A DNA stretch of 64,000 bases from Verrucomicrobiota bacterium (GCA_016871415.1 VHDL01000001.1:1-64000); one strand, 5' to 3'; counted from the first letter of the stretch, positions 17,260 to 28,300 are shown. Numbers and translations: made by a program. Notes: a model not told the origin generated them from the letters alone.

Positions 17260-18228
17260 ATGGGCTTTTTCGCTCGACTCTTCGGCCGCCGTCGCGATTC
17301 CTACCTCGGCCCCGCCGACCGGGACTGGCGCAACCTCGTGCCGCAGGACGTCAACCGCGTACCGGGCGACGAGGTCGGACGCCGTCGCGCCGTTCGTTCC
17401 CGTCTGCCCGCGGCATTCGGCGTCGTACTGTTCGCCCTCATGGGCTACCTGCTCTGGGCCGCCCTCGAGGACTCCACGCCCACCAGCCGCGTCGCCCTGC
17501 GTTTCAAGACGGACGGATTCCTCCCCGAGTCCTTCGTCCGTCAGGTCGTCGGGTCCGCCCCGGACGGCGCGGCCCGCGACGTGCGTGCCATCAAGGCCGA
17601 CCTCGAGTCGGACAACCAGGTGATGTCGGCCGACGTGCGTCGTCGTGCCGACGGCAGCCTCGACGTCTCCGTCCGCGAACGCGTGGCCGTCGCCCGCGTG
17701 GCGCTGGCCGAGGGAGGCCCGCTCGTTGTGCGCATCGTGAGCCCGGACGGACGCACCTTCACGGGGCTCGGCTATCCCGAGTCCGTCGTGCGCGACCTGC
17801 CGGAGATACGGGACTTCCGCATGACCGGAGAGGGCGACCGTCTGAGCGTCGACGGCCTCGAGGTCGTCGGGCCCTTCCTGCTCGCCGCGCGTCAGGAGCA
17901 GGAGCGTCATTACCGGCAGTGGTCCGCCGTGTCCCTGCGCGACTGCTTCGGCGCGCAGGAGGATGCCCCCGGATCCAACCTCAACGTCATCGTCCGCCCC
18001 GCCTCGCAGCCCGTCGACCGGCCCGCCCTCGTGGGCATCGTCTTCTCCACCGCCAACTGGAGGCAGGAGCTCGCCATGCTTCCCCGCATCGACGTCGAGA
18101 ACCTCCTCCGCCGGCCCGGCGTCACCTCGCAGTCCTACGTGCTCAAGCTCTCCATCCGCAACCGAACCTACAATCCTCCCGTGCCTGAACCGCGCCTGGT
18201 GCCCGTCACCGCCTCCGTTGTACGATGA
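17260..18228 (+). CDS. ftsQ: FtsQ-like division protein (by position)
   Basis: FtsQ is a bitopic protein linking early and late divisome parts. This 322-residue product has a basic N-terminal cytoplasmic region of about 50 residues and one membrane helix at about 51-69 (AAFGVVLFALMGYLLWAAL). A periplasmic part of about 250 residues follows. Sequence similarity to known FtsQ is weak. The call rests on topology and on the place between ddl and ftsA, where ftsQ normally lies. The segment DVRAIKADLESDNQVMSADV could correspond to a POTRA-like domain. The stop overlaps the ftsA start in an ATGA. Confidence 0.7.
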   Translation: MGFFARLFGRRRDSYLGPADRDWRNLVPQDVNRVPGDEVGRRRAVRSRLPAAFGVVLFALMGYLLWAALEDSTPTSRVALRFKTDGFLPESFVRQVVGSAPDGAARDVRAIKADLESDNQVMSADVRRRADGSLDVSVRERVAVARVALAEGGPLVVRIVSPDGRTFTGLGYPESVVRDLPEIRDFRMTGEGDRLSVDGLEVVGPFLLAARQEQERHYRQWSAVSLRDCFGAQEDAPGSNLNVIVRPASQPVDRPALVGIVFSTANWRQELAMLPRIDVENLLRRPGVTSQSYVLKLSIRNRTYNPPVPEPRLVPVTASVVR

Positions 18229-19460
18229 CCCCCAAGACGCTGCCATCGCTCATCGCCGTCATCGACGTCGGCACCGCCAAGACCGTCAGCCTCGTCGGAC
18301 AGATGATCGCTGGCCAGGCCCGCATGCTGAGTTTTAGCGAGCGGCCGACCAAGGGCGTCGTGAAGGGCGTCGTGACCGATCTCGAGCAGTTGCACGCCTG
18401 CGTGCACGAGGTCGTACATGACGTCGAGCGCGGCGCCGGACGGAGCGTCGACCAGGTCTATTTGTCGCTGGGTGGCCCGGCCGCGGAGGGCGAGCGCGTG
18501 AAGGGTCTCGTGATGGTGCCCGCGCGTGACGGCAAGGTCACCCAGAAGGACCTGCAAGAGGCCGTGGCTTCGGCGCGCCGCCAGGAGCCCCCGGCGGGGC
18601 GCACCACCATCCTCTACATGCGTCAGCCCACCATGCTGGACGGGAAGCCCGTCGCGAGCCCCGTGGGCATGACGGGCCGCCGACTCGAGGTCAGCTTCTG
18701 GCGCGTGACGATGGAGGAGGCCCTGGTGCGGCTGCGCGTGGGCATGATCAACGGCATGAGCATACGCGTGCGCGACTTCATCCTTTCCTCGCACGCCGCG
18801 GCCTGCGCGGCCGCCCAGGACGCGGACAAGCACGGCGGCGTCCTCGTCATCGACATGGGCGCGGGCACGACCGACTGGATTCTTTACTACAAGGACCACA
18901 TCCTCTGCGCCGGTTCGCTCCCCTTGGGCGGCGAGCACCTCACCAACGATCTCAGCGTCGCCCTGCGCGTCAGCCGTGAGACCGCCGAGGATATCAAGTG
19001 CCGCTTCGGTTCCGGCGTGCACCGTGAGGCGGACCTCAACCAGACCATCTGGAAGGACGGCGACCGCGGCCTGGGCGACCAGCAGTTCAACCGCGGCACG
19101 ATCACCAAGGTGCTGTCCCTGCGTTATCAGGAGACGCTCGACCTGGTGCGCAAGGACGTGATGCGCCATCTCGAGGGCATCTTCCCGGGACATGGCGTGA
19201 GGCTCGACCAGCACATGCTGCCCTCCGGCGTCATCCTCACCGGAGGTTCCGCCAACCTGGCCGACGCCTGCGAGGCGGTCCAGCAATCGCTCGGCCTGAC
19301 CGCCCGGGTGGGCGCGCCGGTCTTCGACAGCGAGTCGCTGCGCAAGCCTGAGTACGCCGGTGTGGTGGGGCTGATGCGCGCGGCCATCACCGATGCTCCT
19401 CCCGCCGCGCGACGTCCGCGCGGGCTCTGGGACCAGATCAGGGTCCTTTTCCGATTCTGA
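18225..19460 (+). CDS. ftsA: Division protein FtsA
   Basis: FtsA is the actin-like ATPase that tethers FtsZ to the membrane. The 411-residue protein has the phosphate 1 loop IAVIDVGTAKTVSLVG at about residues 10-25, the 1C domain with the KGVVKGVVTDLEQL segment, the phosphate 2 region VLVIDMGAGTTDWILYY near 206-222, and GVILTGGSANLADA near 335. The C-terminal RRPRGLWDQIRVLFRF is an amphipathic helix typical of the FtsA membrane anchor. The stop is one base before the ftsZ start. Confidence 0.94.
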   Translation: MTPKTLPSLIAVIDVGTAKTVSLVGQMIAGQARMLSFSERPTKGVVKGVVTDLEQLHACVHEVVHDVERGAGRSVDQVYLSLGGPAAEGERVKGLVMVPARDGKVTQKDLQEAVASARRQEPPAGRTTILYMRQPTMLDGKPVASPVGMTGRRLEVSFWRVTMEEALVRLRVGMINGMSIRVRDFILSSHAAACAAAQDADKHGGVLVIDMGAGTTDWILYYKDHILCAGSLPLGGEHLTNDLSVALRVSRETAEDIKCRFGSGVHREADLNQTIWKDGDRGLGDQQFNRGTITKVLSLRYQETLDLVRKDVMRHLEGIFPGHGVRLDQHMLPSGVILTGGSANLADACEAVQQSLGLTARVGAPVFDSESLRKPEYAGVVGLMRAAITDAPPAARRPRGLWDQIRVLFRF

Positions 19461-19461
19461 G

Positions 19462-20592
19462 ATGGAACGGACGCCCTCCATCCTGCTCCTCGGTCTGGGC
19501 GGCGCCGGTTGCTCGATGGTCTCCCGTCTCTCCTCCGGACTCACTTCCGAGGTGGGCGCGCTGTTCGTGGACACGGATGAGCGTTCCCTGCCCGCCGGCA
19601 GGGTCACGCTGCAGCTAGGTCGCCAGCAGACCCGGGGCATGGGGACCGGCGGTGAGGTCGGCTCCGGGCTGGCCGCGGCGGAGTCCGAGGAAGCCGCGCT
19701 CCGTCGGGCGCTGGCGGGCGCCCATGTCGTGGTGCTCGTGACCGGCCTCGGCGGGGGCACCGGCAGCGGGGCGGCGCCCTTCATCGCCGCCTGTGCGTCC
19801 GACACCGGCGCCACCGTGCTCTGTTTCGCCACGATGCCTTTCTCGCACGAGGGGGAACGCCGCCAGCGCGAGGCCGACCAGGCGGCAACGGTCCTCGCCG
19901 GCCGCTGTCACGGATTCATCGCGGTCCACAACGACCTCCTGCTCCAGCAGGTGCCCGCAGACGCCCCCATGCCCGATGCATTCGCCGCAGCGGACGCCTG
20001 GGTGGGCGGCGCCATCCGCGGCATCGCGGCGGCCTTCGCGCCGGGAGCGCTCGTTTCGGCGGATCCCTCGGCGTTGCGCTCCATCCTCTCCACTCGGGGT
20101 TCGCCGACACTCTGCGCCTTCGGCGCGGGAGAAGGGCAGGGCGCCGCCATGAAGGCGGCGCGGGCCGCGGCGGACTGTCCGCTCGCCCACGGTCCGGGGG
20201 CGGTGACCAAGGTGGCCTCGCTCTTCGTCCATGTCTCAGGCGGTCTGGAGCTGACCTCGACCGACGCGTTCGAGGCCGTGGCCGCGGTGCGCGCCAAGTT
20301 CGGCGGCGAGACCTCCACCGTGCTCTGCGCGCGGACGGATCCGGCGCTGGCCGGGAGGGCCGAGGTGTCGGTGCTCGGCGCCTCGTTGCCCGTTCCGCGT
20401 GCGCCCGCCAAGGGTCGCAAGGGCGCCAAGTCCGGCAAAGGCGACGAGTCCCAGACGGTGTTTCCTTTCGCCACGGATGAGGCGGTCCGCCGAGGGTTCT
20501 TCGGCGGCGCGCCCCTCACCATCGTGGACGGCCAGGACATCGACGTGCCGACCTACATCCGGAGGGCGGTACGCCTGCCTTCCGGATACTGA
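19462..20592 (+). CDS. ftsZ: Divergent division GTPase FtsZ
   Basis: FtsZ is the tubulin-like GTPase of the division ring. From ATG 19462, one base after the ftsA stop, the protein has 376 residues. The tubulin signature is present (GLGGGTGSGAAP, core at 97-103) and so is a C-terminal peptide (DIDVPTYIRRA) like the conserved tail that binds FtsA. Several normally invariant positions differ. The N-terminal nucleotide loop reads GLGGAGCSMV, with Ser where Asn is usual. The T7 loop reads ALVSADPSALR, with Ser199 for Asn and Ala204 for the second Asp (E. coli D212), while the first Asp is kept as D201. Position and tail support an FtsZ role. Confidence 0.88.
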   Translation: MERTPSILLLGLGGAGCSMVSRLSSGLTSEVGALFVDTDERSLPAGRVTLQLGRQQTRGMGTGGEVGSGLAAAESEEAALRRALAGAHVVVLVTGLGGGTGSGAAPFIAACASDTGATVLCFATMPFSHEGERRQREADQAATVLAGRCHGFIAVHNDLLLQQVPADAPMPDAFAAADAWVGGAIRGIAAAFAPGALVSADPSALRSILSTRGSPTLCAFGAGEGQGAAMKAARAAADCPLAHGPGAVTKVASLFVHVSGGLELTSTDAFEAVAAVRAKFGGETSTVLCARTDPALAGRAEVSVLGASLPVPRAPAKGRKGAKSGKGDESQTVFPFATDEAVRRGFFGGAPLTIVDGQDIDVPTYIRRAVRLPSGY

Positions 20593-20640
20593 TTCCGCTT
20601 CCCGGTTGCGCCCGCCGCCGCCGCTCCTAGGTTTGTCTGG

Positions 20641-21857
<1,217 letters not shown>

Positions 21858-21861
<4 letters not shown>

Positions 21862-22970
21862 GCCGCGTCCTCGCGCAGCAGTCCGAGCAGGCCCTGCACC
21901 TCCCAGTTGCGCGCCCTTGCGGGGAAGCCGAGCAGCCGCCGTGCTTCCTCCACCTCGTCGGGACGGTTGCCCGGAGGCCATTCCATCCAGAGTCTCTCCA
22001 TCGGCCTGCCCGTCGCGTCCAGCAAGGGCAGCAGCGCATCGACGGTCACGGTGTCGGCGCGGCTTTCCGGAAGCGCCCGCCCCAGTACGTCCTCGTGCAG
22101 ACGCTTCCTGGCGACTTCGGGCGATCCATGCTCACGATCCGCCCAGACGAGCACCGCTTGTCGCCATCCGGCGTTGGTACGGTTGAGGTCGAGATACTGC
22201 GCGAGCCGTCGGTAAGGGTGGCCGGAGGGCCTCAGCCCACGCAGGCGCCACCGTCCGCACTTGCGCATGTACACGGCGTCCAGTCCGAGGAGCTCCATCG
22301 CCTCAGGCGAGAGGTCCGCGGCCAGCTCCGACATCGGCGCGCGGTTGCCGCCCGTCCCCAGGGATTCGACGAAGAGGGCGTGACAGGCGGCCCCCCATCC
22401 TTGCTCCCTGAGCCTGGCGGCGGCGTGGGTCGTCTTCCTGGCGAACCGTGCGGCGGCGCGCTTCCGGAGAGTCTTCGCCACGTCCGCTCCGCCCTCGCGC
22501 AACCTTCGGGCGATGTCCTGCGCCCGTCCCCTCAGTTCCAGCAGCGCATCCTCCTCGGCGACTTCCTCAAGGTCCCGCGGCAGATGAGGCAGGAGCAGCG
22601 TCGATTCAGGCGACCGGCCCGAAGCCGTCCTGACCGGCTTCAGTTCGGGCAGCAGGACCGCGTGGAGCACGACGCCGTCATAGGCCGGATCCGCGCCGTG
22701 GCCGTGGGCCGCCCAGTCTCCGCACCGGAGGTGGATCTCGACGTCACCTCGTACGCGCGCTCCGTTCACCCTGAGTTCGGCACCCATGAAGTCGGGCCCC
22801 GCCGAACGGTTCCATGCGCCCGGCCTGATCACGTCGATCAGCGCCCCGGACAGCGCCGGGAGGGGGCCGCGCACCTCGCCCGCCGCCCAGAGGCGCTGGA
22901 TCGCCCGTTCTGCGAGCGTGAAGGGCCCGTAGGGCCCCGTGAGTTCTTCCACGCCTTCATCCTTTTCCAT
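21858..22970 (-). CDS. DUF2851 family protein
   Basis: This 370-residue protein begins MEKDEGVEELTGPYGPFTLA. It has the features of DUF2851 proteins: an early GAWNRSAGPDFMGAELRVNG block followed by GDVEIHLRCGDWAAHGH and AYDGVVLHAVLLPELKPV, then a helical C-terminal half ending WEVQGLLGLLREDAA. The VEIH-like core gives it the look of a nuclease-like or beta-rich fold, but no function is established. The frame stays open upstream across the tRNA-Ser gene. That extension is rejected and ATG 22970 is used. It is convergent with sufS, with stop codons overlapping by three bases. Confidence 0.8.
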
Positions 22971-23080
22971 CCCTTCACTCCAGCGTCCGCCGTCGGGGAT
23001 GGAAACCCGGACATCGCCCAAGGGTGTTGATGGGGAATGGACTTGAGGGAAGACCCCAGCCGCCGTTGAATGCCTCTTAC

Positions 23081-23165
23081 GGAGAGGTGGCAGAGTGGTC
23101 GATTGCACCTGACTTGAAATCAGGCGAGCCGCAAGGCTCCGGGGGTTCGAATCCCTCCCTCTCCG
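23081..23165 (+). tRNA. tRNA-Ser (anticodon TGA)
   Basis: Acceptor strands GGAGAGG and CCTCTCC pair, the anticodon stem CCTGA/TCAGG encloses loop CTTGAAA with anticodon TGA, and the T arm GGGGG-TTCGAAT-CCCTC is intact. The long variable arm (GCGAGCCGCAAGGCTC) is typical of serine tRNA. The 3' CCA is not encoded. Only nine bases separate it from the next start codon. Confidence 0.95.
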
Positions 23166-23174
23166 CCCCCTTTC

Positions 23175-24131
23175 ATGCAAGCCCGCCGCATCGTCGTCCT
23201 GGACGGACACACGCTCAACCCCGGAGACCTTGACTGGGGTCCGCTCGCCGCCCTCGGCCCGCTCGAGGTGCATGAATGGTCCGCGCCGGCCGACGTCGCC
23301 GCACGCATCCGTGGCGCCGACATCGTCTTCACGAACAAGACGCCGCTCACGGCGGACGTCCTCGCGGGCGCCACCGGCCTCCGTTTCATCGGCGTGCTGG
23401 CCACCGGCTACAACGTCGTGGACGTGGCCGCCGCGGCCGCCGCCGGCATCCGTGTCGCCAACGTGCCCGGCTACGGCACCGCCGCGGTGGCGCAGCATGT
23501 CTTCGCGCTCCTGCTCGACCTGACCAATCACGTCGCGCTCGAGGGCGCGGCCGTGGCGGCCGGAGACTGGACCCGCTCACGCGACTTCTGCTTCCTGCGC
23601 CGGCCCATCGCCGACCTCGAGGGCCGCACGCTGGGCGTGGTGGGCTGGGGTGAGATCGGCCGTGCCGTCGGACGCATCGGCGCCGCCTTCGGCATGAGGG
23701 TCATCGCCTCCGCGCGCACGCCCAAGTCCGATCCGGCGGCCGAGTTCGTGGGCATCGACGAGCTTTTCGGCCGGGCGGACGTCGTCAGCCTCCATTGCCC
23801 CCTCACCGAGGCGACGCGCGGACTGGTCTCCGCCGCCATGCTCGCCCGCATGAAACCGACCGCCTGCCTCATCAACACCGCCCGGGGGCCGCTGGTGGAC
23901 GAGGCCGCGCTCGCCGAGGCGCTGCGCAAGGGCGTCATCGCGGGCGCCGGCCTGGACGTGGTCTGCGTCGAACCGATGCGGCCGGACTGCCCTCTGCTCG
24001 GCGCGCCGCGCTGCGTCATCACGCCCCACGTGGCCTGGGCTTCGCCCGACGCGAGGCGCAGGCTGATGGACGAGACCGTGGCGAACCTCCGGGCCTTCCT
24101 CTCCGGCGAACGGCGCAACGCCGTCGCCTGA
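23175..24131 (+). CDS. D-2-hydroxyacid dehydrogenase (glycerate/hydroxypyruvate type)
   Basis: Members reduce 2-keto acids or oxidise D-2-hydroxy acids with NAD(P). The 318-residue protein begins MQARRIVVLDGHTLNPGDLD, a start typical of the glycerate dehydrogenase-like branch. It has the nucleotide loop GVVGWGEIGRAVGRIG near residues 155-170, the catalytic arginine in LINTARGPLVDEAAL near 233-247, a glutamate near 263 and the catalytic histidine in VITPHVAWAS near 278-287. The ATG is nine bases from the mature end of tRNA-Ser with no Shine-Dalgarno sequence, so it is probably transcribed with the tRNA. The exact substrate cannot be told from sequence. Confidence 0.88.
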   Translation: MQARRIVVLDGHTLNPGDLDWGPLAALGPLEVHEWSAPADVAARIRGADIVFTNKTPLTADVLAGATGLRFIGVLATGYNVVDVAAAAAAGIRVANVPGYGTAAVAQHVFALLLDLTNHVALEGAAVAAGDWTRSRDFCFLRRPIADLEGRTLGVVGWGEIGRAVGRIGAAFGMRVIASARTPKSDPAAEFVGIDELFGRADVVSLHCPLTEATRGLVSAAMLARMKPTACLINTARGPLVDEAALAEALRKGVIAGAGLDVVCVEPMRPDCPLLGAPRCVITPHVAWASPDARRRLMDETVANLRAFLSGERRNAVA

Positions 24132-24135
24132 GCCG

Positions 24136-24640
24136 TCATTTCTTCTTCCGGGCGAGTTCGTCGAACTCCTTGCTCAGTTCGAGGTCGGCCGGCTTGACGG
24201 CCGCCGGAGCCCCGCCTTCGGGGATGTCGGCCTTCAGGGTCCAGAGCACGCCGTTGACGACGAGGCGCCGGAAGGGCTCGTCGGCGAAGTTGTCATGGAA
24301 GTGCGCGCCGACGAAGCCGAAGGACCGTCCGCCGTCGGCACGTTCATAAGTCCAGGCCACGGGATGATCCTCTCCCGCCACCGTGACTCTCGCGATCGGG
24401 CGGGCCGTCCCGAGGAAGCGCAGCCGGTAGTACCACTCGTCCTTGCAGGTGAAGTCGCTCCATCCCCGCCCGACCGGATGTTCCCCGGCCACGTCGCGCA
24501 CCTGCGAGGTCTCCACCTTGTAGCGAGAGAAGCCGCCCTTCTGGGCGTTGAACCATCCGCCCATCGCGTTGAGCCAGAGGCCCGAGGCCTCAGGGTCGGC
24601 CGACCCCGTGCCCCAGTGGATGGCGGAGAGGCCGACGCCG
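24136..24640 (-). pseudogene. ThuA-like domain protein, 5' truncated
   Basis: Reading leftwards, about 165 codons encode the C-terminal part of a ThuA-like (trehalose utilisation, glutamine-amidotransferase-like) domain: GVGLSAIHWGTGSADPEASG, LNAMGGWFNAQKGGFSRY, EHPVGRG, DEWYYRLRF, HPVAWTYERADGGRSFGFVG and FRRLVVNGVLWTL. Such proteins are usually 250-300 residues. The first 100 or so residues are missing and homology stops just before VGLSAIHW, at the palindrome 24640-24649. An internal ATG at 24564 would give a 142-residue product, but that would be an incomplete domain. Downstream it converges on the dehydrogenase gene. Confidence 0.75.
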
Positions 24641-24649
24641 CTTGCAAGC
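24640..24649. other. 10-bp perfect palindrome at a head-to-head gene junction
   Basis: GCTTGCAAGC equals its own reverse complement. It lies where the recognisable ThuA-like sequence (leftwards) and the recognisable sulfatase sequence (rightwards) both end. Both genes have lost their 5' parts here, which marks it as a rearrangement or assembly breakpoint. Confidence 0.6.
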
Positions 24650-25205
24650 AGACGCGGCCCGCGTTCCGCTGCTGGTCGTCGCCCCCGGCGTCGCCGGCGG
24701 CGGCGCCGTCGTCCGGACGCCCGTCAGCCACGTCGACCTCTTCCGCACCCTCACCGAGCTGGCCGGCTTCGCGCCGCCCGCGAACGTGCAGGGCCAGAGC
24801 CTCGTGCCCATCCTCAAGGATCCTTCCGCCGTCGGCCGCGGCTGGGCCGTGACGCAGGTCATGCGAGGCGGAGCCGGTCGCGTGGCCGCTTCGACCGTCG
24901 CCAAGCAGGTAACCGCCGCCAAGAAGAAGGCCGCGTCCAAGTCTTTCTTCGGCTACAGCCTGCGCACCGCGCGCTGGCGCTACACCGAGTGGGACGAGGG
25001 CAGGGAAGGGCGCGAGCTCTACGACCATGACGCCGATCCCGGCGAGCTCGTGAACCTGGCAGACAAGCCCGAGCACGCGCAGACCGTGGCCGCCCTGTCC
25101 GCGAAGCTCAAGGAGGCCGTCCGCACGACCTTCCCCGCCGACGGCAAGTCACCTGAAGTGAAGGAGACCCTCTGGTCTCCCCTCATCAAGGACGCGCCGC
25201 GCTGA
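24642..25205 (+). pseudogene. Sulfatase, 5' truncated (C-terminal part only)
   Basis: About 187 codons encode the C-terminal third of an alkaline-phosphatase-fold sulfatase of the iduronate-2-sulfatase type: ARVPLLVVAPGV, SHVDLFRTLTELAGF, VQGQSLVPILKDP, FGYSLRTARWRYTEWDEG and ELYDHDADPGELVNLADKPE. Sulfatases of this type are usually 450-550 residues. The N-terminal catalytic part, with the Cys/Ser converted to formylglycine and the metal ligands, is absent. Homology begins immediately right of the palindrome at 24640. The only start available is a TTG at 24642. It cannot be an active sulfatase as it stands. Confidence 0.75.
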
Positions 25206-25222
25206 GACCGGGCGGAGTCGGT

Positions 25223-25262
25223 GAGCGAAACGCTCGAATCGGACACGAATGACCGTGTCCGA
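25223..25262. repeat. Nested inverted repeats upstream of the large haem protein gene
   Basis: GAGCG-AAA-CGCTC (25223-25235) is followed by TCGGACACG-AATGAC-CGTGTCCGA (25239-25262). The second arm can also pair with part of the first. There is no T-run after either stem. This may be the end of the sulfatase transcript, mRNA structure or a regulator site in the 142-base gap. Confidence 0.45.
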
Positions 25263-25347
25263 GCATATCGCCGCGTTTATAGATGAGGTTTTTATGGATT
25301 GGAACCTTCTCCGCCATTCCCAGTCTTTTCATTTCATCATTCACCCC

Positions 25348-28300
25348 ATGAAGCACACCGCAATCGCCGCCCTCGCGCTACTGCTGGCCGCAGTCGGTCA
25401 TGCTCAGTCCAAGCCAGCGGTCCCCAGGATCGTCCTGCCGCCGGAACCCCCGGCTCAGGCCGTCACCCAGAAGGTCGACCTGCTTGAGCTCTTCCGCAAG
25501 GGAGAGTCCGAGCTCTTCGTCAATCCGAAGGGCGACATCGCCGGAGATCCCAAGTCCGTGTTCAAGTTCGCTCCCGACGGCAACTTCGTCGTGAGCGGAG
25601 AGGGCTACGGAGCCATCACCACCCTCGGCGCCTATCGCGACTACCACCTCGTGATCGAGTTCAAGTGGGGTCAGAAGACCTGGGGCAAGCGCGAGAGCCG
25701 TTCCCGTGACAGCGGCATCCTCGTCCACTGCTACGGACCCCAGGGCTCCGTCGGCGGCAACTGGATGGCCAGCATCGAGGCCCAGATCATCGAGGGCGGC
25801 GTGGGCGACATCCTCGTCCTCTCCCCCAAGCTGGCGGATGGAACCGTGCTCCTCTCCTCGCTCTCGGCCGAAGTCGGCCGCGACCGTGACAAGGAGAAGG
25901 TGTGGACCCCCGGCGCCCCGCGCGAGACGATGACCGGCGGCCGCCTGAACTGGTCCAAGCGTGACCCCGACTGGAAGGACGTCGTCGGCTACCGCGGCAA
26001 GGACGACGTCGAGTCGCCCTTCGGCAAGTGGACCCGCTTCGAGGTGATCGCCAAGGGCGACACCCTGCAGTACTTTGTCAACGGCGTGAAGGTGAACGAA
26101 GCCTTCGACGTGAAGCCCAGCCAGGGCCGCCTGCAGCTGCAGACCGAGGCCGCGGAGATGCACGTCCGCCGCTACGAACTGCACCCGATCGGCGGATTCA
26201 ACGAGAAGTGGGAGCCTTCCAAGGCGGCCCGTTCCGACGCGCATCCCGCGTCGGACGACGTCAAGGCGCAGGCCGCCTTCGCGGCCAAGTACGGCGACGC
26301 CCAGGAGATTCCGGGCTACGCCGTGCGTCCCGCGAAGCTCGACTTCGCCAAGGACCAGGCGCGCAACTTCGCGCTGCCTCACCGCCTCCCGGTGGGCTTT
26401 GAGATGGTCGTCGCCGCCGCCTCTCCGATGGTGGCCAATCCCACGATGGGATGCGTCGACGACCGGGGCCGCCTGTTCGTGGGCGACTCCATCGGCGTCA
26501 ATTGGAGCCCGAAGAAGTTCGAGAAGGAGAACCCCGGCCGGGTCGTGATGCTGGAGGACCGCGACGGCGACGGTGTGTTCGACCTCAGCACCGTCTTCGC
26601 CGACAAGCTCACCGTGCCGAAGGGTGGCTGCTGGGCCGGCGGCAGCCTTTTCGTCGCTTCGCCGCCCGGGATATGGAAGTTCACCGACGCCGATGACGAC
26701 GGCGTGGCCGAGCAGCGCGAGCTGGTCGTCGGCGGCTTCGAGTGGACCGCAAACGGCGCGGATTGCCACGGGCCCCGCCTGCACCCGGACGGCCGCCTTT
26801 ACTGGACCCATGGCCGCAAGGGTCACACCGTGAGGCAGAAGGACGGCACGCTCGTGCATGCCGGCCTCAACAGCGGCGTCTGGTCGATGAAGACCGACGG
26901 TACCGACATCCGCTGGCATACCTTGGGCTGCGCCGACAATCCGGCCAGCATCGACTTCACCCCGACCGGCGAGATCGTGGGCACTGTCGACCTCTATTTC
27001 GGCAGCCCGCGCGTCGACACCCTCATGCAGTGGCAGCTCGGCGGTGTCTACGAGCGCCCTGACTTCCTGCGCATCATCGCCAACCTCCCGCGCACCCACG
27101 AGCGCATGCCGATCCTGAAGGAACTCGGCCACGTCGTCCCCAGCGGCTGCTCCTTCTGGAAGCACGGAAACCGCATCGCCCCTGCCGACCATCCGCTTTC
27201 GTCCGCCCCGGATAGCCTCAACCTCCTCGTCGCCTTCTACAACTCCAAGAAGATTGTGCGATTCGAGCTGAAGCCTGAGGGCGCCACCTATCAGGCGACC
27301 GAGCACGAATTCCTGACCGTAGACCGCATGGGCGCGCATCTTTCCGACGTCATCGAAGCCCCGGACGGCTCGCTGCTAGTCGTGGACACCGGCACCTGGT
27401 ATTCGCATTGTCCTTCTAGCCTGAAAGGCGTGGAGAACGTGCCCGGAGCGATCTACCGCGTGCGCCGCACCGCGGAAGGGAAGTCCGCGCATGAGGCCGT
27501 CGCTAAAGCCCATCGTCCGTTCGCGCCCGCGCCGGTCAAGACCGACGCCGAACTCCTCGCGCAGCTCTCATCGGCCGATCAAGCGGTCGTCCGTCGCGGA
27601 CTCGAAGGCTTGACTTTCCGCGAGGCCAAGTCTCCCGCCATCACCGAGGCCATCCGCGGGCTCCTCTCGCGTGAGGCCGACCTCGTGCTTGAGCACGCCA
27701 TCCTCACCGCCGGCATGCGGCTCGGCGGTTTCACCGCCGCCGACCTCGCCACCGTCGAGGAGCCGATCGCTCAGGCCCGTCTCCTGCGCATCGTCTCGCA
27801 GACCCGCGTCAAGGAGTCGGACTATGCGGACGTCCTGAAGTTCTCGGTCAGCGTGGCCGATTCCGCGGACGCCGCCTTGGCGAAGAACGCCTTTCTTGCG
27901 CTCAGCAAGGCCGTCGCCGCCGATCAGGTGGTCGCTCCGCTCTTCGCCCGTTGGCTCGCGCAACCCGCGCCGTCAGCGACGCAGGTCGCCGCTTTGGGTA
28001 AGTTCGCCGCCGCGCTGGCTGGCCAGCCCGGCGTCGCCAAGGGCATCGCCCGGATGCTTGCGCATGAGAAGGCCGCCGTCCGACAGGCCGCGCTCCGCGC
28101 CATCGCGGGCCAGACCGGCAAGGTGGACGCGAGGGAGTGGCTGCCCGCGCTCGAAGCCCAGCTCGCCCAGGGCGCTTCGCCGCTCCTCTTGGACGCCCTC
28201 GCCCACGTGAAGGACAGGCGTTTCGATGCTTCGTTGAACGCGATTGCCGCCGATCCGGCCAAAGCGTCCTCACTTCGCCTCAAGGCGCTGCTCGCGCTCT

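Noticed and set aside
22971-23531. N-terminal extension of the DUF2851 frame across tRNA-Ser and the dehydrogenase
   Set aside because: It would read antisense through a tRNA and another gene; family similarity starts at ATG 22970.
24234-25076. A 280-codon minus-strand frame spanning the ThuA/sulfatase junction
   Set aside because: It is in the wrong frame for both recognised domains and has no conserved motif; it only appears because both shadows are open.
25378-27339. A 653-codon minus-strand open frame opposite the DUF1080/haem protein gene
   Set aside because: Same kind of shadow; low-complexity composition and no recognisable domain, while the plus strand carries clear domains.
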